Part shown: piece after piece, positions 45,501 through 54,030 of the stretch | Layout of the letters: each line of letters opens with the position of its first letter | Position numbering within the stretch: the stretch's first letter is position 1 | Assembly (NCBI GenBank): GCA_947491025.1 | Contig: CANLIC010000006.1 | Location: forward strand, 95,263 to 159,262 | DNA length: 64,000 nt | Direction: 5' to 3' | Origin: Myxococcales bacterium | GTDB lineage: Bacteria; Myxococcota_A; UBA9042 | Made by a program: the position numbers and the translations under genes | Notes under the pieces: model-generated | Databases searched by the model: none | Told to the model about the DNA's origin: nothing | Seen by the model: only the letters and a program-made list of their open reading frames with translations

Positions 45501-46304
45501 GAGCCCCAAGGCCCCGAAGCGTCTGCGCATTTCGGCGGGAGAGGCGAAGTTGTACTCCGTCGTCGGCAGCCAAGATGGGTCCGGCCGCGCCTGGATGCCG
45601 AGACCGATCGCGACCAACACCTCGTGGGCGCGGGCGTGCTCCCGGCGCAGGTAGTGGACGTCGTTGCTCGCGACCGCCTCGACCCCCACCAGCGACGCCA
45701 GCTCGACCAGCTGCGGTGCCAGACGCTGATGGTCGGGCAGGTCGGTGAGCTGGACCTCCACGAGCACGCGGTCGCGGCCGAACTGCTCGACGTATCGGCG
45801 CAGGTGACGCTCCGCCTCGCGGCGCTGGCCGCGCAGCAGGGCGTTGGGCACCTCGCCGGACAGGTTCCCGGTCAGGCAGAGCAGACCGCCGGTGTGGGCG
45901 CCCAGGAAGTCGGGCGACACACGGGGCGGCGAGGTTGCTGGCGCCTTGAGGTGCGCCATACTAACCAATTCCAGAAGGTTGGCATAGCCTTCCGGGTTGA
46001 GGGCCAAGAGGTTGACCTGGTGTGTCCGCACCACTTGCTCGCCCATGGGGCGCTGAGCGATGCCGAGGGCGCATCCGTAAATTGGCTTGATCTTTGCAGC
46101 CTTGCACGACGAGGCGAAGTGGACCGCGCCGTAGAGGTTGTCGTGATCGGTCAGCGCCAGCGCCGGCATCCCCATCTCTGCCGCGCTCCGGCAGAGGTCG
46201 TCGATGCGTGTGCTGGCGTCGGCGATTGAGTATTGGCTGTGCACGTGCAAATGCACAAAACCTTTGGACTCCGTCGCGGCCTCTGCGGCCTCTGCGTCCG
46301 TCAT
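42552..46304 (-). CDS. dnaE: DNA polymerase III alpha subunit DnaE
   Basis: 1250 residues. The N-terminal PHP domain is HLHVHSQYS...LTDHDNLYG with NDVHY further on, although the acidic residue usual after Gly-Cys is Ala here (YGCALGI). The palm holds GPGRGSGAGSLVAW and the catalytic PDFDIDF. 'IRQTGMHAAGVVIS', 'NYGFNKSHSAAYG' and the OB fold near 'VKVAGTVSGFRERLT' are also as in DnaE1. An Ala/Thr/Pro-rich linker and a small C-terminal domain follow the OB fold. It is the replicative polymerase catalytic subunit. It overlaps mazG by ATGA (46301-46304). Confidence 0.97.
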   Translation of the reverse strand: MTDAEAAEAATESKGFVHLHVHSQYSIADASTRIDDLCRSAAEMGMPALALTDHDNLYGAVHFASSCKAAKIKPIYGCALGIAQRPMGEQVVRTHQVNLLALNPEGYANLLELVSMAHLKAPATSPPRVSPDFLGAHTGGLLCLTGNLSGEVPNALLRGQRREAERHLRRYVEQFGRDRVLVEVQLTDLPDHQRLAPQLVELASLVGVEAVASNDVHYLRREHARAHEVLVAIGLGIQARPDPSWLPTTEYNFASPAEMRRRFGALGLEHLCDRTLEVAGRVAFDLPLGKYFLPQYRVPDGYDIPTYFGHTSRLGLQQRFDEARRIGRALDEDAYRQRLETEIGVIDQMGFAGYFLIVWDFIRWAKDQGISVGPGRGSGAGSLVAWSLRITDIDPIPYNLLFERFLNPERVSMPDFDIDFCVKRRGEVIDYVAGHYGKDHVAQIVTFGTLKAKGAIRDCGRVLGVDLGKVNDLAKLVPDDPKLESLAEARSREPRIDELAADDPELRALLETAEQLEGSVRQTGMHAAGVVISEDVLWRYVPVARGVNGENVTMFAKDEVEKAGLIKFDFLGLKNLTMITHCVELVNQRRAAAEPLDLAAIPLDDQEAFAVISRGQTAGIFQCESSGFTQMMKDLQPTAFEDLIAAGALYRPGPLGMGMHTRYIERKHQREPVVVPHPCLEPILRETYGVIVYQEQVMQIAREMAGYTLGGADILRRAMGKKKKEEMDKQRSVFLEGAAERGIASAIAIEVFDLMESFANYGFNKSHSAAYGLITYQTAWLKAHSPMEFFAALLTSDAADTDAVVQYIQEARSAGQKVLPPDVNHSQLSFSVAEGAIRFGLAAVKNVGEAAIDSILEARRSGPFKSLFDLCRRVSGRTLNRRVLEQLVKCGALDGFRQTREVLWATLGKALDRAAEEVRDREAGQGSLFGGLSSVTQVEVQETYSQPTEAWTLRQLLEYEKECLGFYVTGHPLDRFKGKLSKLSVRALSQAKDPEIRREVNSRGRTVVKVAGTVSGFRERLTAKGSRMGFLLLEDLSGQAELTVFDRALDGLRPLLARNEPLLVTISISPDRQDEQINRLVVDEACILEDEVQKLTDHLRIELMPEHCRGAALQQLADLLRRAAALGPGADAALAAQEASAQAPTGETSSTAADADAGQLDAFAGTTANATAPRTTAMAPAAPAAATGRATGPVPTAPTTLPTAQVRLLVRVPGEGRVLIDPRTPIEVVPSTALIGRIERLVGRGAVSLG

Positions 46305-47290
46305 CCCGCCTCCCGGCCGATCGCCCCCGGCGCGGCCGCGTCGCCCTGCGCCATCCGCTCCTCCGCCTTGGCCTGCTGCCAGCGCTGCTCCAAGGCCGCG
46401 AGGCGCGCCGCATCGTCCTGCGGCGCCATGCCGTCATCCAAGGCCTCCACCCGAGCGAACCGCCGACCAAAGCGCTCCAGCGCCCGCCGTAGCGCGCCCT
46501 CGGCGTCGACGTTGGCGTGGCGGGCGACGCTTGTCAGCGCCAACAGCGCATCGCCCAGCTCGGCGTCGATGGCGTCGGGGTCCCCGGATGCCAACGCCTG
46601 CCTCAGCTCTTGCAGCTCCTCTTCGACCTTGGTCAGCGGCCCGTCGATGCTCGGCCAATCGAAGCCGACACGCGCCGCCTTCTCGCCTTGCCGCTGCGCC
46701 TGCAGCAGCGCGGGCAGCGCTGGCGGGATGCCTGCGAGGGCGCCGCGCGGCGCGCCATCAACAGAGATTCCCTTGCCTTCTAAGCGCTTGAGCTCTTGCC
46801 AGCGCTGCATGACCGCTGCCGCGTCGTCCGCGCGCTCTTCGCCGAAGACGTGGGGGTGCCGGCGCACCATCTTGTCGGCGATGCCGAGCGCGACCTCATG
46901 GACGTCGAACCAGCCCCACTCCGCCGCGATCTGCGCTTGGAACGCCACCTGCAAGAGCACATCCCCGAGCTCCTCGCGCAATGCGGCAATTGCGTGCGGC
47001 GGCGGAAGGCTTGGCGCTCCGCCGCCTGTGCCCAGCGCGGCATCGAGGCCGACCGAGTCCAGGCTTGCCGCCGCACCGAGCGCCTCGTGAGCTTCGAGGA
47101 GCTCGTAGGCCTCTTCCAGGAGGTACGGCTGCAGGCTGCGCAGGCTCTGCGCTCGGTCCCACGGGCAACCGCCGGTAGCGCGCAGTCGCGCCATCACCGC
47201 GACCAATCGCAGAAATCCGTCGGTCGGTAGTCCGGCGGCGGCGTCGTCGGAGCCGTTCACGACCTGCGCCGCCGCTTCGCGCTCGGTCAT
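46301..47290 (-). CDS. mazG: Nucleoside triphosphate pyrophosphohydrolase MazG
   Basis: 329 residues with two MazG-type helical domains. The first has GGCPWDRAQSLRSL, the metal site EEAYELLEA (ExxE) and REELGDVLLQVAFQAQIA (ExxD), with an insertion of ~35 residues between them that is absent from E. coli MazG. The second (VEEELQELRQAL...IDAELGDALLALTSVARH) is the catalytic repeat. It hydrolyses non-canonical NTPs to NMPs and PPi. It is coupled by ATGA to dnaE, a sensible pairing of nucleotide-pool cleaning with replication. Confidence 0.93.
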   Translation of the reverse strand: MTEREAAAQVVNGSDDAAAGLPTDGFLRLVAVMARLRATGGCPWDRAQSLRSLQPYLLEEAYELLEAHEALGAAASLDSVGLDAALGTGGGAPSLPPPHAIAALREELGDVLLQVAFQAQIAAEWGWFDVHEVALGIADKMVRRHPHVFGEERADDAAAVMQRWQELKRLEGKGISVDGAPRGALAGIPPALPALLQAQRQGEKAARVGFDWPSIDGPLTKVEEELQELRQALASGDPDAIDAELGDALLALTSVARHANVDAEGALRRALERFGRRFARVEALDDGMAPQDDAARLAALEQRWQQAKAEERMAQGDAAAPGAIGREAG

Positions 47291-47297
47291 CGGCCCG

Positions 47298-48587
47298 TCA
47301 CGGCCCGGCGAAGTGGATGCGACCGGCGTCGCCGAGGGCGTGGAAGTCGCCGCCCACAGGCGCCCATGCGCCCATATGCTGCAGGTCGTGGGTGCCGGCG
47401 CTGTCGATGCGGTAGAGGTTGGCGGACCACGTGCGACCGACCGGAGCCGCGTCCAGGCCGAAAGCGCTCCAGGGCACCGCGACCTCGACCATCCAGCCGC
47501 GGTCTGTCCCGTCGCCGTTGACCGACCCCTCGACGAACACCGCCGACTTCACCTTGGACTCCCAATCCTTGGCGCTCTGCCACGCGGGTTGGCGGTGGCC
47601 CGTGAACTTAGCGTCGAAGGTCGCGAGGTTGGGGGCGAACTGCAGCTCGTAGTAGTGCCCGCTGCCGTCGTCCGGCTGCAGGAAGAGCTCAACCACGTCA
47701 CCCTCCCACAGCGTCGCGTCGTGCTCGGCGTGGCGGTTTTGAATGTCGGGGTCCTTGGTGGTCCAAGCGACGTAGAGGTTCTGATCATCCCACGCCATTT
47801 TCGCGCGGGTCGCGATCTCCGCCCGCAGTGGGCGACCGTCCGGCTGCCGGAAGTCTGCCGTCGGCCGCACACTCTCCCACAGCGCCTCGAGCTGGCCATC
47901 GATGGTCGGTGCCGTCGTCATCTTCAGGGCGCGGTAGCTCGTCGGGGCCGCGCGCGGCGTGCGCTCCGCCGAGGACCCGCCGGGTTTGCCGCCGCTGACG
48001 TCGATCGTCGTCAAGACGATGCGATCGTCGTTGGTCGCCAGTTCCTTGCCCTTGCCCTCGATCTTGAGTCGGCGGTTCTGGCTCGCCTTGCTCCAAGCGA
48101 GCCAATCGTAGAGTCCAACCAGGATCTGGGTCTTGCCGCCCGGCCAGTCGGCGGGGATCTCGATCTCCAGTCGGTCGCGCACGATCTGCCCCTGCTTCCA
48201 TTCGACCACCGGATAGAGGTCGCCGACGCCGTAATGATCGTAGGGCTGGCGCCGCTTGCCCGGCGACTCGAAGTGCACAAAGATCTTCCAGTCACCGGTG
48301 AGCGGCTTGTCGACGCGAAAGTACATCGAGAGCGTCAGCTTCGAACCAGCCTTGGGCTCCCCCTCGAGGTCGAAGCCGAGCAGCCGCAGGTGGCCCTCGA
48401 AGTCGACGTCCAGGATGGTCTTGGGTGTGGGCGCGGCGCTCAGCACGTGCTCGGCGATCTGCTGTTGCTGATCCTTGGTCAGGACCCGGGCGCGCTCCGC
48501 AGGGCTCTTGCAGCCCGCCGACGCCATCAGCGCCAGCGTCGCGAGCACGACCGAGGTGGGGAAGCGATGGACAAGTGTTCGAGACAT
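47298..48587 (-). CDS. Lipoprotein with C-terminal CBM9/DOMON-like domain
   Basis: 429 residues from ATG 48587 behind CAGGAGCC. The signal ends in LALMASAGC (lipoprotein). A beta-rich N-terminal module (residues ~60-200) contains WKIFVHFESPGKRR and a GxYDWL segment typical of sugar-binding or glycosyltransferase-associated beta folds. The last ~200 residues start with 'APTIDGQLEALWESV' and run through 'AWDDQNLYVAWTTKD' and 'GDVVELFLQPD', the pattern of carbohydrate-binding-module-9-like domains. It may bind sugar or heme outside the cell. It lies 7 bp upstream of mazG. Confidence 0.75.
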   Translation of the reverse strand: MSRTLVHRFPTSVVLATLALMASAGCKSPAERARVLTKDQQQQIAEHVLSAAPTPKTILDVDFEGHLRLLGFDLEGEPKAGSKLTLSMYFRVDKPLTGDWKIFVHFESPGKRRQPYDHYGVGDLYPVVEWKQGQIVRDRLEIEIPADWPGGKTQILVGLYDWLAWSKASQNRRLKIEGKGKELATNDDRIVLTTIDVSGGKPGGSSAERTPRAAPTSYRALKMTTAPTIDGQLEALWESVRPTADFRQPDGRPLRAEIATRAKMAWDDQNLYVAWTTKDPDIQNRHAEHDATLWEGDVVELFLQPDDGSGHYYELQFAPNLATFDAKFTGHRQPAWQSAKDWESKVKSAVFVEGSVNGDGTDRGWMVEVAVPWSAFGLDAAPVGRTWSANLYRIDSAGTHDLQHMGAWAPVGGDFHALGDAGRIHFAGP

Positions 48588-48896
48588 CGAGGGGCTCCTG
48601 GAGGGGCTTGCAGCCATGGCCATGGCGTCGCTGCGACGGCGACCGCGATGCGCCCTGGCGCGCCCGGTTGGCCGCAGATCGGCGCGCTGGCCGGCTGAGG
48701 ATAGCGCCGGCGCGCCGTGGCGGCAATCGAGGTCAGGCGCTTGGCCGGCGAGGGGGCGCTGCAGAAATCAGCGAGCTCGCTGGCGGCACCGCATGCAAGG
48801 TCGCCTTTCGTGCCAAGCACCTGCGGCCTTGCACCGCAGTTGACGGTCGGAGCGTGAACCGCGGGCTGTGGCGGCGTCGCCGGGCCAGCGTGCCGT
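48588..48896. other. 309-bp interval after rpoD, nothing identified
   Basis: It lies between the rpoD stop and the start of the CBM9-like lipoprotein, both on the minus strand. It should carry the lipoprotein's promoter. I see its Shine-Dalgarno sequence but no clear -35/-10 pair, no hairpin with a T-run and no coding frame with family similarity. Confidence 0.5.
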
Positions 48897-50456
48897 CTAC
48901 GCCTCGAGGTAGAACTGCAGGGTCTCGCGACAGGGACCGGTGCGCAGCTTCTTGAGCGCCGTGGTCTCGATCTGTCGGATGCGCTCGCGCGTCAGCTGGA
49001 ACAGCTCGCCGACCTGCTCCAGCGTCATCGTCGTGCCACCGCCGATGCCGAAGCGCAGCCGCAGCACGGCCTCCTCGCGCGGCTTAAGCTTGGTCAACAT
49101 GCGCCGCGTCTGGTTGGCGAGGTCCTGCTCGAGGCAGGCGTCGAGCGGCTTCACCGCGTTCTCGTCCTCGACGAAGTTCGCCAGCTTGGCGTCCTCCTCG
49201 TCGCCGATCGAGGCGTCGAGCGAGAGCGGGGTTCGCACCATCTTCAGGATGTGCTCGACCTGCTCGATGGGCTGCTCGGTGGCGTGTGCCAAGTCGACCA
49301 GATCTGGCTCGCGGCCGGTCTCCTGCTCCAGGCGGGCCCGCTCGCGCATGATGCGGTTCAGCGCCTCGATCAGGTGCACGGGGATGCGGATCGTCCGGCC
49401 GTGGTCCGCGATGCTGCGGGTGATCGACTGACGAATCCACCACGTGGCGTACGTCGAGAACTTGTGACCGCGCTGCCACTCGAACTTCTCCACCGCCTTG
49501 ATCAGGCCGATGTTGCCCTCCTGGACCAGGTCCAGCATGTTCATACCGCGGTTGACGTAGCGCTTGGCGATGCTGACCACGAGGCGCAAGTTGGCCTGGA
49601 TCATCACGCTGCGCGCCTCGTCGATCTCGCGCTGCCCTTCGCGGATGCGCCGCATGGCGCGCGCCGCCTGCTCGGCCGTGCCACCCCACGCCGCCGCCGC
49701 GTCGGCAGCCCGCGCCGCGGCCTCGAGCACCGCCTTGCGGGCCCGGGCGCCGTCGGTGCGCGGCCGCTTGGTCAACTCCGCCGGGTCGAGCGTGACCAGG
49801 CTGGCACGGGTCAGGCCGGCGGCGTGTAGGGCGTGGCGCAGGTCCAGGTCGGCCTCGACGGCAGCCCGGCCAACACCGTAGACGTGGTCGAGGGCGGCCT
49901 TCATCAGGCGCTCGCCGACGCGGTTCTCGTAGAAGACCCGGTATTTGGCGCGCATCGCTTGGTGCAGTTCGTCGCTGCGGCCGCCTTCGGGCTGCTGCCG
50001 CTTGAACTCGGCGATGGCGGCGTCGAGCTCCTCGGTGCGCGCCTTGAAGCGCTCAGCCCGCGCCAGCGTCGTGATGCGCGCGTCCCGGTCACGCCAGTCG
50101 TGCTCGGTGGTCCAGGCCCGCAGCACGTCGATGTCGTCGGCCATGCGCACCGGCAGATCGGTGAGCAGGGGGCGGATGATGGGGTTGGCCTCGAGCAGTT
50201 CGAGGATGTCGGCCGAGGCGACCTCCAGGCGGCGGGCGATCTCGGCCTCGCCCTCGCGGGTCAGCAGCGAGACGCGGCCAATGCCCTGCAGGTACATCAC
50301 GGTGGGGTCGGCGCTGACCGAGACCTTGGCCTCGCCCTCACCGGCGCGCGCCACCATGCTGCGCGGATCTGAGACGCTGGCGGCGACGGGATCGCTGGTC
50401 GGCGAGGTGTTGGCGCGGGTCGTCGTCGACGGCGGGGCCTGCAGGGCCTGGTTCAT
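48897..50456 (-). CDS. rpoD: Primary sigma factor RpoD (sigma-70)
   Basis: 519 residues from ATG 50456. Region 1.2 is [17 protein letters not shown]; regions 2.1-2.4 run from '[45 protein letters not shown]' through '[18 protein letters not shown]'. Region 3 is [19 protein letters not shown], and region 4.2 is [21 protein letters not shown]. Region 1.1 is absent or reduced, and the non-conserved region between 1.2 and 2.1 is acidic and moderate in size. An in-frame ATG at 50552 also has a purine-rich site, but its codons have weaker G/C third-position bias, so I prefer 50456. It is the housekeeping promoter-recognition subunit. Confidence 0.95.
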   Translation of the reverse strand: MNQALQAPPSTTTRANTSPTSDPVAASVSDPRSMVARAGEGEAKVSVSADPTVMYLQGIGRVSLLTREGEAEIARRLEVASADILELLEANPIIRPLLTDLPVRMADDIDVLRAWTTEHDWRDRDARITTLARAERFKARTEELDAAIAEFKRQQPEGGRSDELHQAMRAKYRVFYENRVGERLMKAALDHVYGVGRAAVEADLDLRHALHAAGLTRASLVTLDPAELTKRPRTDGARARKAVLEAAARAADAAAAWGGTAEQAARAMRRIREGQREIDEARSVMIQANLRLVVSIAKRYVNRGMNMLDLVQEGNIGLIKAVEKFEWQRGHKFSTYATWWIRQSITRSIADHGRTIRIPVHLIEALNRIMRERARLEQETGREPDLVDLAHATEQPIEQVEHILKMVRTPLSLDASIGDEEDAKLANFVEDENAVKPLDACLEQDLANQTRRMLTKLKPREEAVLRLRFGIGGGTTMTLEQVGELFQLTRERIRQIETTALKKLRTGPCRETLQFYLEA

Positions 50457-50901
50457 GGCTCGTGTCTCCCCCGCTTGGGCCGTGAGGCCGCCCCGGAAGA
50501 TCTTTGCGGTCGTCGTCAGACAGCTCGGGTCGATCGTCTGGGCTTGCTGCATCGTCTCCCCCCCGGCGCCGCGCGGTGATGGCGGCGAGAGGTGCTTATG
50601 CAAGGATGCGGCCATCTGCCCCGTCGCGCCAAAAAACCTACAGCGATCCCAGATTTCGATCCCCCTTGCATCCACCGCCGGGGATCTGGCATGGGCCAAA
50701 CATGACATCGATGTCCGAAGGGCCCCTGTGTCCTAACGCGGACGATGTCCTGGGTGACAATCGTTGAATATGAAAGGATGATTCTGTGGGAATCCGCGCT
50801 CAGATCGACCTGCACCATGATCCCGGTGTCGCAGCCGGACCGGTCGCGGATGCTGGCCTTCCGGCGCCCTGCCAGGGCGGGTGTCACCCAAGGCAGCCGA
50901 G
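50457..50901. other. 445-bp rpoD upstream region, regulatory
   Basis: The region between the ATPase/TPR gene stop and the rpoD start is the most A/T-rich stretch for several kilobases (around 50590-50800). On the minus strand TTGTCA at 50759-50754 is followed 17-18 bp later only by a poor -10. A run of six T (minus strand, 50636-50631) follows a GATCCCC/GGGGATC stem by ~22 bases, too far for an ordinary terminator. No gene is evident. Confidence 0.4.
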
Positions 50902-53649
50902 CTACGCGCTCGCCTCTTCGCCGCTGCGTCGACCGGCGTTGAGGGCGTCGACTCGTGCCAGGGCCCGCTTGGCCGCCTCTTTGCGCCCGACCCGCATCAG
51001 GAAGGCCGCCATCGTTTGTAGCAGCGTGCTCAGGCTGGTGCGGTCGTTGGCCTCGGTCCACAGCTCGGCCGCGCGCGTGAACGCGGTCTCCGCTGCCTCG
51101 ATCTCTTTGCGATCAGCCAGCATCTCGGCCAGCGTGCCGTGCGCTGCGGCCTTGACTCGCGCCAGCGCCGAGCTCTGCGCTGCCGCCACAGAGCGCCGCG
51201 CCCAGGTCAGCGCTCGGTCGTTGTCGTTGCGCGCCCGCGCCGCGCCCGCGAGGTTGCGCGCGGCGTCGGAGAGGAGGTTGCTGTCTTCGAGACGCCCAGC
51301 GCCCTCGACGGCTTTGTAGAGCAAGGCCTCGGCGTCGTCGATGCGGCCCGTGCCGAGCAGGACTTCGCCGAGATTGTTCTGCAAAGTCGCCTGCATGCGA
51401 CGGTTGCCTACCCGCTTGGCGAGGTCGTACGCCTCTTCCATCGCGGCCACGGCGGCGTCGGTCTCTCCGACCTGGAGCAGCAGCGCCCCATAGGCGTTGA
51501 GCGACTCGATCAGGCCGTGGAACTTGCGCGCCTCCCGCCGCAAGGTCACCGCCCGCTCCAGGTGGCGCCTGGCGCGGTCGCTGTGGCCAGTGCTCATCGC
51601 CAGGATGCCGAGGTTCGTCAGCGTCCCAGCGAGGCCGACCCGGTCGCCGTGGCGCTCGCGCAGCTCAGCCGCCCGCTGCAAGAAGCGCGCAGCGTTCTTG
51701 AGGTTGCCCTGCTGCCAATAGCTGCGGCCGATGTCGTCGGCGCAGGCGGCGGTTCCGGCGACATCGCCGACGGCCTCGTAGAGCTCGATCGCCCTCGCCA
51801 GGTGATCGAGCGCGGGCTCGACCTTGCCGCGCGCCCGCAGCAGCCGGCCCATGCGCAGCAGCGCCGCAGCGCCTTGGCCGCGGGCGCGGAAGCTCCAAGC
51901 GAGGCCCAGCGCCTCGGACCAGCGCGCCTCGGCTTGCTCGGCATCGCCGTCGAGCTCGGCCAGGTCGCCGAGGGCCAGCAGTGCCGCCAGGTGGACATCG
52001 GCAGCCCCGTCGCTAGCCAGCTCGCGGGCTCGCTCGAGGTGGGTCCGCGCCGCGTCGTGTGCCAGCTCCTCGGCCGCGCGTTCGCCTGCGATGAGGTACA
52101 GGTGGGCGGCGTGGCTGCGCTCACCGGCCGCCAACCAGAGCGGCGCCCGGACCGACGCCAACTCGGCAGCGCGAGAGCGGCCCACCAGCTCGAGCCAGAT
52201 CGCCGCGCGATGTGAAAGTTTCCGAAGTTCCGAGGCCTCGTGGAGCTCGAGGAGCTTGTCGACGTCGCCGGCCTCGACGAAGCGGAAGGCGCCCTCGGCC
52301 GCCAGGGTTGTGCCGCGCTCGCGCACCACGATGCCGGATTCGGCCAGCAACGAGGCAGCGCGCGCCACGCGCGACGGCGTCTCATCGCGGCCGAGCTCTG
52401 CCACGGTCTTGGGCTGATCACCCTCGCTGCGCAACATCGCGGCTACGCCGCCGAGCCAGAACCGCTGGCCAAAGATGGCGCCGAGGCGCGCGACCAGCAG
52501 CTCGTCCTCATCCAGGGCGTCGAAGCGGCCGCCATGGCGTTGCTTGAGGCGGCCCTTGTCGAGCAGTTCGGTCATCGCAGCCGGCGACAGCGCCCATCCG
52601 CGGTCCGACTCGACAATGGCTCCGGCCTTGGCTGCGGCCTCAAATTCCGCGAGCAGCGAGCCTGGGCGCCCCTCGGCGAAGGCCGTCATCGCCGCCAGGA
52701 TGTCGTCCGTGGCGCCCTGCAGGCCGGCCGTCGCCTGCCGCGCCAGCTCTAGCATCGCCGCCTCGGGCAGCGGATCGAGGGCGTGCACCGCCAGCGTCTC
52801 GAGCCAGTGGCGCCGCAGCACGCCGCGTTGGTTGGCGGCGAAGAGCAGCACGAGCGGAAGGTTGGCGCCGTCGGCGCGCAGCTCGGCCAGGAAGCGCAGG
52901 CTCTCGTCGTCGGCCTCCCCTGCGTCGTCGACGACCAGCACGGCGGGCGCCTCGGACAGGTCTCGCTGCCAAAGGCTGTGCAGCGCCTCGTTCGCCCGCC
53001 GGCTCGCCTCCAGCCGGTCCTCGAAGTCGATGTCGTGCTCATTCCAGAAGTGGAACCCGAGCATCGGCCCGCAGGTACGCGCCACCTCAGCGCCGGTGGC
53101 GTCGCCGAACAGCGACTCCCCCGCCCGCTCAAAGCGCTCGCCGGCGATGGTTCCGCCGAGGTACTCCGGGATGTCGAAGCGGAGACGCAGCAGCCGCTCG
53201 ATGAGGCTGTAGGGCCTGTGGCAGCCCTGGGCGGAGGTCACGAGGAAGCGCGCCGCGGGCAGGGCGCCGTGGACCCGCTCGCCGATGGCGGCCAGCAGGC
53301 GGGATCGGCCGCTGCCGAGCTCTCCGCGCAGCAACGCGGCGTGACCCCGCTTGGCCTCGACGGCGGCCATGATCTCGTCCGCCACGGCCTGGACCACGGC
53401 ATCACGGCCGAGCAAGCCCAGGCGATGGCCTTTGGGCAGCCAAGGCAGATCAAAGCGCGCAGGAAGGGCGGTCCCGCGCGAAGCGACCACCGGCGAGGCT
53501 TCGAGCAGATCAGCCTCGGCGAAGAAGCGCCCGACCACGTCGGCGGTCGAGGTGTCGCCGGCCTCGCCTGGGCTCAGGGCTGCCAGGCAGACCTCGCAGA
53601 AGCGGAAGCTCGACACGTTTTCATGGCCACAACGAGGACATTCCATCAT
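50902..53649 (-). CDS. Zinc-ribbon / ATPase / TPR protein with altered Walker A
   Basis: 915 residues from ATG 53649. A zinc ribbon opens it: Cys4, Cys7, Cys18, Cys21 (CPRC...CEVC). Next is an AAA/STAND-type ATPase module with Walker A GELGSGRS (109-116), in which the usual Lys is Arg115, and Walker B AVLVVDDAGEA near residue 240. From ~470 to the end are about ten TPR units (for example QGAAALLRMGRLLRARGKVE, AGTLTNLGILAMSTGHSD, ATLQNNLGEVLLGTGRID). The architecture is like adenylate-cyclase- or MalT-associated sensors, but no DNA-binding or cyclase domain is present. It probably acts as a scaffold or signalling protein. Confidence 0.75.
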   Translation of the reverse strand: MMECPRCGHENVSSFRFCEVCLAALSPGEAGDTSTADVVGRFFAEADLLEASPVVASRGTALPARFDLPWLPKGHRLGLLGRDAVVQAVADEIMAAVEAKRGHAALLRGELGSGRSRLLAAIGERVHGALPAARFLVTSAQGCHRPYSLIERLLRLRFDIPEYLGGTIAGERFERAGESLFGDATGAEVARTCGPMLGFHFWNEHDIDFEDRLEASRRANEALHSLWQRDLSEAPAVLVVDDAGEADDESLRFLAELRADGANLPLVLLFAANQRGVLRRHWLETLAVHALDPLPEAAMLELARQATAGLQGATDDILAAMTAFAEGRPGSLLAEFEAAAKAGAIVESDRGWALSPAAMTELLDKGRLKQRHGGRFDALDEDELLVARLGAIFGQRFWLGGVAAMLRSEGDQPKTVAELGRDETPSRVARAASLLAESGIVVRERGTTLAAEGAFRFVEAGDVDKLLELHEASELRKLSHRAAIWLELVGRSRAAELASVRAPLWLAAGERSHAAHLYLIAGERAAEELAHDAARTHLERARELASDGAADVHLAALLALGDLAELDGDAEQAEARWSEALGLAWSFRARGQGAAALLRMGRLLRARGKVEPALDHLARAIELYEAVGDVAGTAACADDIGRSYWQQGNLKNAARFLQRAAELRERHGDRVGLAGTLTNLGILAMSTGHSDRARRHLERAVTLRREARKFHGLIESLNAYGALLLQVGETDAAVAAMEEAYDLAKRVGNRRMQATLQNNLGEVLLGTGRIDDAEALLYKAVEGAGRLEDSNLLSDAARNLAGAARARNDNDRALTWARRSVAAAQSSALARVKAAAHGTLAEMLADRKEIEAAETAFTRAAELWTEANDRTSLSTLLQTMAAFLMRVGRKEAAKRALARVDALNAGRRSGEEASA

Positions 53650-54030
53650 CGACCCCAGAGGTTGCACGGCAAGCGAAGCCGCCGACCGGCGCGAAAGGGC
53701 CAAGAGTATGCGCCTTACGCCTAGAGACGCGCAAGCGAAACCGCCCTAGCAGACCCTTGCCGCAGGGAAGCCATGATTCTTCTGGCCGCCTGCCCGGTTG
53801 ACAGTTGATCCGCCGCGACTATTCTCCGCCGCGAATCGGGCGCCGCCCTCAGCCGTTGGATGTCCAGCGGCGCGGGGTGGGGCGACGGGCGCTCGACCTG
53901 GCATGGCCCGAGCGGAAGGCAGGCCGACGTAACGGCACGCCTCTGGCAACAAGGGGACGCGGTAGGCGCGGACCGACAGACAAGCGGGATCGCCAGCAGG
54001 GCGGCCTCCCGTGGGACAAGGAGAGATCGC
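53650..54030. other. 381-bp divergent regulatory region
   Basis: It separates the ATPase/TPR gene (minus) from the small lipoprotein (plus). It holds a consensus-quality promoter at 53798-53825 for the plus-strand gene and, downstream, a ~200-base untranslated leader. I see no coding frame in it with recognisable content. Confidence 0.5.
53798..53825 (+). promoter_or_regulatory. Strong sigma-70 promoter
   Basis: TTGACA (53798-53803), 16-bp spacer, TATTCT (53820-53825). The predicted start is near 53832, leaving a leader of about 200 bases before ATG 54031. Confidence 0.65.

Noticed and set aside
50457..50552. ATG 50552 as the rpoD start
   Set aside because: It has a purine-rich site, but codons between 50552 and 50456 have lower G/C third-position use than the gene body. 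It remains possible.
50631..50686. Intrinsic terminator between the ATPase/TPR gene and rpoD
   Set aside because: The T-run lies ~22 bases after the stem, too far for a Rho-independent terminator.
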